64,000 bases of DNA from Isoetes taiwanensis (Eukaryota; Streptophyta; Lycopodiopsida; Isoetales; Isoetaceae), in contig JAJEKV010000026.1 of assembly GCA_021234155.1 (NCBI GenBank), positions 4,078,644-4,142,643 on the forward strand. Reading direction: 5' to 3'. Shown here one piece after another: positions 57,541 to 64,000 of the stretch; within the stretch, counting starts at the first letter, position 1, and each line of letters starts with the position of its first letter. The notes beneath the pieces were generated by a model. The model made no database searches and was not told the DNA's origin. It worked only from the letters and a program-made list of their open reading frames with translations. The translations under genes and the position numbers were made by a program.

Positions 57541-58805
57541 TTATGCAATTAAATTGAGAAAATCCCACTTCCCATTTTTTTATTTCACGAACTCATTTTA
57601 ATGTAAATCTTTATGAATTGAGAAGGAAAGTAATCTATTTATTGCACTCATTGAAGAAACATTCTTAGGTAGACATGCTTACATGAACATATTAGTTTCA
57701 TAGCTTAGGTGTATAAAAGTACTAAATATAATAATGAGATTTTTTAGAATACCTAAGAATGTCAAGCAACATGATTTATTAAAAGGGCTTACATGAACAT
57801 TTTACTTTCACAGACTTAGGTGCACTAAATTAACAATGGATATTTAAAATACCTAAGGATATCAAGAAACATATAAGATAAGAACTAAAACATGAAGAAA
57901 GGCAACTTTTAAATAAGATTTAAAAAAAAAACAAAAAAACCCTTATATAAAAGATGTGCATGTGTTTTAATTATCTTATCACGCTTTTCTAACATGTGTG
58001 CATAGTTCAATGATGAGTATTCCCGTAAACATCCCACTAAAGAATGTGATATTCATATACCACAATGCAGAAAGAGAGTGTAGCTTTAACTTCTTGACTA
58101 TTCTTTAGTTCAAGATCCCCAAATGCTTTAACTTCTTGGCTATTCTTTAGTTCATGATCCCAAAATACACATCCTTATTCAATGGATTATTATTACTTGA
58201 ATAAATATTTATTTCGACTCCTTTACTCTTCAAAATTCCATTTCTTCAATTACCAGCTCGCATGGTAGTAGAAGGTGTTGCTTGGTCGTATAATATCACT
58301 CGATGCATGCATGCTATTAGCAAGCTTTATGATCAAATGCATGGAGCATACCCAAGCATGCCAACCAGTCTAACGAAAGCCTTGGAGCTAAGATGTAGCT
58401 CAAAACATACCATAGACTCATTAGGAAAATTGTCATAAGCCATGGATTTAATTCTTCTATTAGGCAAAAAAAACTATAGGTAAAAGTACATGAGCAATAT
58501 GGGACCAACTATATAAAGATCGTAATAATTAGTCGACATTGAATAAGATACAAAAATCAAGCCACCAACTTGAAATTTTACAAACATAGCTTGTAGCTTA
58601 ATCCAGTGACACCATGGATTGTGAGTCTTCGAATCATGCTATTGGTGTTCCCATTATGGGCCATATAACATGTCTGCATGCATCATGGGTTAATGTTTTG
58701 CGCCCCCAAATTTATAGGGCCAAATGCATTTTTTGGGTCAGTTTAATGCATTTATCTATCTATATATAGTAATAATAGAGTTTTAGGATAGTCTGTGCGC
58801 ACTTT
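57541..58805. other. No supported gene
   Basis: AT-rich. A weak direct repeat (GCTTACATGAACATWTTASTTTCA and TTAGGTG) occurs at about 57678 and 57788, and GCTTTAACTTCTTGRCTATTC occurs at about 58084 and 58126. No coding signal was found. Confidence 0.45.
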
Positions 58806-60200
58806 TAGCCATCGATTTTTTTATTTTATTTTGGTTCCTTGGATTTTCGGTTTCACTTTTCTTCGATGCGATGCCTCACTCACTTTCTTCCTCTCACCCA
58901 GGTGTGGCTTTTGGAAGCATTCACAAGATGTACTGCACTGTTCATTTCTTATAGTCGGATTTGCATTTTGAAGGCTATCTAAATCAACTTGGCTAGGTTT
59001 TACCAGTTGCAATAGTCGATTTGCACCTAGTCGGATTTGCACCGGCCTGGCTAGGTTTCAGATTTGCAGTGGAATGGAATGCTCCATGGTCAGATATGTC
59101 TTCTGAATGGACATACCGCGGAATGGACTACAAAATCGTCCAGAACTAGGTAAGAGATCTATGGAACTTTGATATTTTGGTGATAGACATTAAGTGGTTC
59201 TAACTTGTACTAGGAGTATTTGTGCTTTTTCAGCCAAATGAAAATGGGCTCCATGGCCTTTGCCAGGAAAAAAAAAAAGAAAATTGCCAGAATATTTGTT
59301 TGAAGAGGTAAGATATCACAGTGCATTACTCCTTGATAGATTGTAACCTAGGCAGCTCTTTTGTATGTTGGAACAAAAATTATGATGGAAAATACAGAAG
59401 CACTGGAATCTTCAGGAGAGCAGTCAAACTGTTTAATTGAAAAACAAATGCAGATTGTAGTATCTCCTTTGGAAGACTCTATAAGCTTTGGAAGCCATAG
59501 CTAGATAGACAAACTGCTGGATTTGATGTCATGTTCATTCGTTTTAATCTTCCCCTTTCTGTTTCCGACTCTACAATCTGGTTTGGTATTTTGTTTGTGG
59601 CAGTGAAACCATGAAAGAGAGGCAGTAAGAATTTGAAACGAATTAAAGTCTACTACGTAAAGTCTGCAGAATCTACGAACTTGCGCCGTCGATTTTTTTA
59701 TTTTATTTTGGTTCTTTGGATTTTCGGTTTCACTTTTGTTCGATGCGATGCCTCACACACTTTCTTTCTCTCACCCAGGTGTGGCTTTTGGAAGCATTCA
59801 CAAGATGTACTGCACTGTTCATTTCTTATAGTCGGATTTGCACTTTGAAGGCTATCTAAATCGACTTGGCTAGGTTTTTCCAGTTGTAATTGTCGATTTG
59901 CACTTAGTTGGATTTGCACCGGCCTGGCTAGATTTCAGATTTACAGTGGAATGCAATGCTCCATGGTCAGATATGTCTTCTGAATGGACATACCGCGGAA
60001 TGGACTACAAAATCGTCCAGAACTAGGTAAGAGATCTATGGAACTTTGATATTTCGGTGATAGACATAAGTGGTTCTAACTTCTACTAGGAATATTTGTG
60101 CTTTTTCAGCCAAACGAAAACGGGCTCCATGGCCTTTGCTAGAAAAAAAAAAAAAAAAAAAAAAAAAGAAAAAGAAAATTGCCAGAATATTTATCTGAAA
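58806..60200. repeat. Two ~500-bp direct repeats with A-rich ends
   Basis: 58810-59304 and 59686-60200 match almost throughout (TCGATTTTTTTATTTTATTT, CACCCAGGTGTGGCTTTTGG, CGTCCAGAACTAGGTAAGAG). Both end in ...CCATGGCCTTTGC..G, an A run (11 and ~26 A) and GAAAATTGCCAGAATATTT. The spacing is ~876 bp. The shared sequence beyond the A run argues for segmental duplication of one retroposed copy rather than two insertions. Confidence 0.8.
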
Positions 60201-60395
60201 AGTCGCATTTAATTAAAGTGGGTCAAATCTCGAATTTTGGGACTCGGACTGAAAATGGTACTCATATTATAGAAAAAAAAATTCTGAATTGAATGCTTGA
60301 ATAGAATTACACATCACACACAAAGAACTGGGTAACTTATTTTCCTCATAAATTTTACAAACCACTAGTTGAGAAAGTTTTCAAGCTTCTCAATA

Positions 60396-61377
60396 TTATC
60401 TACCCTCATACAATGATATAGCATGGAGGTTGCTCATGGCTTTGTCCATCTCCCTTTTTGGGATCTTGTGTGTCTTGTCCTTTGCAATGTGAGAACTTGG
60501 ATATGACCATACCACACACTCCACCAATTCCCTCCTTTGAGGATCAGCATGATTTGCCCTCCACTTCTTCTCCCAGGAGTCGGTGTATTGCTCCTTCAAG
60601 TTGCCCTTCTTGTGTCTTCCAATGGGCTCTCAATATTGAATTTGGAATCCAGGACGCAACTCCTCTAGTGGTGGTTACATTAGAGAGTGCCACCCCTAAC
60701 CATATTGGACAATCCTCATCATCAGGCCTTACTAGCACAAAGTATCCGTCCTTGATGTCCTCAAAGGGATCCCACTCAGGAAGATCAAACCACTTCGGCT
60801 TTGAGGCCTTACTTCCCACAAACCATTTGGAACCATTGTTAGGACCCAAGTGAACATTCTTAGACGTGCTTGCACCTTGAGAACCCTCCCATCTGGACCT
60901 TGGCAAGAACCCGTCTCTTAGCTCCCCCCCACCCCCCACATGGTTGTTCAGTTTCTAAGCATGTCACAACTTTCTCCCAGTAATTGATTAGGGAGTCCAT
61001 GTGATTTTTCTTAAGAGTGGAGGTGTGCTTTCCATTTCGAACATCATCCCAGTGCGTTATATCAGTAGATCCATCCACTAACATGTACTGTAATAATGGA
61101 ACCATGATATGGCATGATCAGGTGCAAATACTAAACTGATGAAGGGGATTTGAACCCCACTTGTTCCAAGATCTCATGAAGAGTTGAACCCCATCTATTT
61201 CAGAAATCCTTGAAGAACAATAAACAGTTTCAAATGTACTCCAAAACAAGGTCTGCAAAAAAACCAAGTTAATGAGCGTCGTGAATAAAATGAAGAAACA
61301 ACAAATAACATATGTTGGTTGAGACAATGCAGCAGAAAAAGACATATCTTTTGCCAAGATGAAGAGCGGGTTGACAC
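60396..61377 (-). pseudogene. Transposon protein, VGHTHDDID family, copy 2 (C-terminal part)
   Basis: Minus-strand blocks, in order, are as follows. Near 61190 it reads SEIDGVQLFMRSWNKWGSNP. 61105-60860 gives MVPLLQYMLVDGSTDITHWD then LINYWEKVVTCLE. 60939-60544 gives DPFEDIKDGYFVLVRPDDED then CPIWLGVALSNVTT and SWIPNSILRAHWKTQEG. 60599-60396 gives the tail. The RPDDEDCPIWLG block matches RPDQDICPIWLG in copy 1 (14789-14977), and INYWEKV matches IAYWESI. A short C/G-rich frame break lies at about 60930 (CCCCCCCACCCCCCAC). The VGHTHDDID block of this copy is missing. Function is unknown; it is a transposon relic. Confidence 0.55.
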
Positions 61378-61469
61378 AGACAGAGCGGAGCCTTCGCCAT
61401 GGCCACCGCCTCCAGCTTCACCAACTGCACTATTCTGCCACGCCGAGCCCTAAACCTAAAATGCAACCC

Positions 61470-63005
61470 TAGCCATTTTGTGCTGCAACCCTAGCCATGC
61501 CACAACTATTTAGGTGGAAAAGAGAGAGATGAATATTGTTTACATATATATATATATATATACAAGTCTTTGTACTATGAGGGAGTGTACGAAGTCGAAT
61601 GTACATACATTGGGAAGTATAAATTTTCCAAATTTCTATAAGATTTTTACATTTACCAACATTCTAATAAGACTATCCAATATTCCTGAGAGATTGTATA
61701 AGATTCTAAGTTTAAGGGATGTGGTCTTTTTACTACCAACAATCAAGGGAGCACATGGTCAAAGAAGTTATTGGCAATATTGTCACCAAATCTCAAATTA
61801 TTTTGCGTGTACACGTATGAGGGATCCTTATCTTCCAATTGAATAAATTGGCTTTCAATTAAAATGATTTAAAAATATAATAGTCCCGCAATGCATTAAC
61901 ATTCACAAATTGTGTAGGCTGCAACTGGAATGCATGCACTTCCTATAACCTATTCGAAAAATAAGCATGTAGATTCCAGAATCTATAGTTTCTATGTGAG
62001 GTTCATTATTTTATGAGCATGCAAATACCATAAGACTTTGCCAGCGCAGCCACAAGAAAGAAGAGCTCCTAAGCCTCCTAAGTATACGGACAATGTGATC
62101 GAAATTTTTCCATGAAAATTTTTTCATAAAGGTTTTAAGTTAAAGTGAAAGGCGTAGTCGCAATCTACCTCTCTATCAACATCTAGTCAAACTCACGGTC
62201 AATCTATTGCTTCCATTTCTATGAAATCTCTAGTCAAACTCCCACCAAAAGTTCGGCCAAATAACGATCAAATGTGCAGTCAATTTTTGGTAGAGAACTT
62301 GTGAAAAATTGTTAGAGGACTGCATTAGACTCTACACATTGGTATACACATGATATTATCGTTTAGACTATCTTAAATTAATCGTTCACATGTGAACCAT
62401 ATGTTTCTTCATATCTAAACCTAGCAGAAATCATCATGCCAGAAGATGCAACTAATATTCTGCTTAGCTCTAGCTGAAGCGGGAATAACATATCCAAATG
62501 CCACAAAACATGGAAATCAATAGACTACTCCGAGGCCATGTTTAAGCACAAAACAAATTGCCCTAAATATTTTGGAACCCTTTCTTGTCCTATTTGTTTA
62601 TGGCAACAACCTAAAATAATGCTCTACGTTCTGAAGCTTCCTTTTGCAACCTCAATATGTCATCCCGACGTCTCAACATTGTGGTAATTTTAAAACATAT
62701 AAAATACAACCATGTAAAAAGTTTCACCAACCCATTTAGGGGATAGAAGTCCACAATGGGCGCCCATGCGCTGCTTTTACGTTCATATTCATTTCTAAAA
62801 AGCAGTCAAAATTTCAAATAATGAATTAGACAACCAAATCGTCAAAACATTATATGTAATGTGCTAGTTTATGACAACCGAACATATTTATATCTAACCT
62901 GACAAAACCTTCTAACTACTAGCACTAGCTCATCGTATAAGTTAGGTTGAGTTGATTTCATTGAGATTAACCTAATTAGTCCATAACGAGTATAGTGGGA
63001 TGCAT
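61470..63005. other. No supported gene; (TA)n at 61543-61562
   Basis: AT-rich sequence with a short TA microsatellite. I see no coding pattern, tRNA or tandem repeat. Confidence 0.45.
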
Positions 63006-63118
63006 ATCGTCACAATCCTATAAGTTACTTAACCCTATAAGTTACTTAATATCGTCACAATCCTATAAGTTACTTAACCCTACAAGAAACTTATCGCGGC
63101 GGCCTATCGGCCGCCGCG
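63006..63118. repeat. Direct repeats leading into a perfect GC hairpin (possible CACTA end)
   Basis: ATCGTCACAATCCTATAAGT TACTTAACCCTA occurs twice (63006 and ~63050). The second copy runs into CCCTACAAGAAACTTATCG and then CGCGGCGGCC-TATC-GGCCGCCGCG (63095-63118), a perfect 10-bp stem. CACTA-superfamily elements end in CACTACAAGAAA, and GCGGCGGCC-type subterminal motifs are frequent there. Here the first A is C, so this would be a mutated or truncated end. Confidence 0.4.
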
Positions 63119-63326
63119 AACGTTTCTCTTTACTGGCTTAGTGTTAGTTCCAGACCCAAGCATTATGAAGGGCATTTCAAAATAAAAATTTTCGAGAACC
63201 ATTTTTTAAATTGGTTAAGAAAAGCAATGGTAAGAAGCACCAAAGACATTAAGAAAAAGGAGATATTGTTGTTCTTTACCCTCGAAAACTATTACAACAA
63301 ATCCAAGAGAACCAGGAAAAGCCAAC

Positions 63327-63441
63327 AGAACAGTCTGGGAATGGATGTGGTGCAAGAAGCAAAAGCCTTTGGATGCCAAGTTGCATATTATTCCAAGAAC
63401 CAGAAGCCAGATTGTGCTTTCCCGGATGTTCCTAATTATTA
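63327..63441 (+). pseudogene. Hydroxypyruvate/glyoxylate reductase exon fragment
   Basis: The frame reads QQNSLGMDVVQEAKAFGC then QVAYYSKNQKP and FPDVPNY before a stop. In plant D-2-hydroxyacid dehydrogenases of the HPR2/HPR3 type, the end of the Rossmann GxGxxG loop is followed by ...AFGC.v.YySr..KP..... The first glycines are lost here. No neighbouring exons are recognisable, and the Asn-Tyr-stop ending has no clear donor. It is an isolated fragment, either a relic or a TE-captured exon. Confidence 0.5.
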
Positions 63442-63808
63442 ATCATATTAACTAGGAAATTACAATCTGAAAAAAAAAGGCAAGTGCCAAGTAGAAAATT
63501 TTGGTTTATATAAATTACAAATGCTTCAATGAAGAATTTGTTGGTTTTGCTATGCAAACAGCATTATTGGCTAGTCTCGTCCATTTTGTTACATAAAAGT
63601 AGCAGGTCAACAACACGGGCATAAGAAGGTGACCTGAAATTCATAACATAGGTGACAGTATTGCCATGCAACTACTTGTTCGAGTTGTACAGTGTCAAGT
63701 GAGATTGCTATGTTTTATGGTTGAATTATTACAATAAGGAAGAAATGTTTGTCTGCATCAAAAAGAGTCACCGCACAAGCATGATAGGTATTCATATTGC
63801 ACTGGTAC

Positions 63809-63951
63809 CTTAATCGTGAGGCTCCAAAGTGCTCAGAAAATGTGATTATATCTGGTATATTATCCATATTAAATCCTGCAGCAATGGAACGGACAAATGA
63901 AATCCGGCACGCTTTTAAGCATTGATCCGGCAGCAGCAGAACCCCGCACAT
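63809..63951 (-). CDS. Exon of a COP1-interacting-protein (CIP7)-like gene, partial
   Basis: The minus strand reads RISFVRSIAAGFNMDNIPDI then ITFSEHFGASRLR, ending at an AAG|GTACCAG donor (63808). Plant CIP7-related proteins have a conserved segment of the form mafARAVAAGF.id.i..Li.FaE.FGASRLr, which matches in order and spacing. The donor sits exactly after SRLR. The gene would enter from the right edge on the minus strand. Downstream exons are not visible in the window, and the start of this exon is not resolved, so it may be a relic. Confidence 0.5.
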
Positions 63952-64000
63952 CCCTTAAAGATTAGATTAAAATTGTGCACCATATAGATGCTTAAAAGAC

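Noticed and set aside
61140-61160. GGGATTTGAACCCC as a second tRNA B box
   Set aside because: It falls inside a coding block of the copy-2 transposon protein (SWNKWGSNPLHQF) and has no A box.

Overview
The window looks like intergenic DNA from a large, transposon-choked land-plant nuclear genome. The evidence is GT-AG introns, an iMet-type primer-binding site in an LTR element, MULE, hAT, Penelope-like and SINE remains, and PPR, NLR, CIP7-like and hydroxypyruvate-reductase fragments. The element types (Penelope-like RT, VGHTHDDID-type transposon proteins, a ParB-methyltransferase) suggest a seed-free plant such as a fern, lycophyte or bryophyte. That is inference, not something the sequence proves. 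Almost nothing here is an intact host gene.

Layout. 0-1.3 kb: decayed MULE transposase with a SWIM zinc finger. 1.3-4.2 kb: a ~106-bp AT-rich satellite, with a diverged relative at 5.2-5.9 kb. 4.2-11.2 kb: DNA seeded with GTGATTCC / GGAATCAC palindromic units, holding an antisense Ulp1-type protease relic and one unassigned antisense ORF. 14.7-16.2 kb: antisense transposon protein with a VGHTHDDID motif, with a second copy at 60.4-61.4 kb. 17.7-32.2 kb: the 5' module of a multi-intron retroelement, split by an 11.4-kb antisense LTR element and carrying a small retroposon with its own target duplication. 32.2-33.0 kb: TGTCA minisatellite. 33.2-33.8 kb: the last exons of an acidic-protein gene. 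35.6-42.4 kb: GGAAACCCTTCC foldback arrays at both ends, enclosing a frameshifted PPR fragment and a 3.2-kb element with long inverted repeats. 42.5-46.7 kb: a Penelope-like reverse-transcriptase gene interrupted by a hAT-type MITE, followed head-to-tail by another copy of the 5' module (46.7-50 kb) that contains a tandem tRNA-derived SINE. 51.8-52.5 kb: NLR 5' fragment. 52.5-57.5 kb: a five-exon antisense gene fusing a ParB-like domain to a beta-class DNA N4/N6 methyltransferase, bracketed by inverted arrays full of heat-shock-element repeats. 58.8-60.2 kb: an ancient ~500-bp duplication. 63-64 kb: a GC hairpin and two host-gene exon fragments.

The strongest candidate for a previously undescribed system is the 52.5-57.5 kb unit. 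A prokaryote/phage-type ParB-methyltransferase has acquired spliceosomal introns and sits between inverted arrays of perfect alternating nGAAn/nTTCn modules. It reads as a mobile element that carries a DNA-modification enzyme and may respond to heat. The copy is damaged: two in-frame TAG codons and at least two frameshifts. Three of the clear internal stops in the window are TAG, as expected if methylated CAG sites have deaminated.
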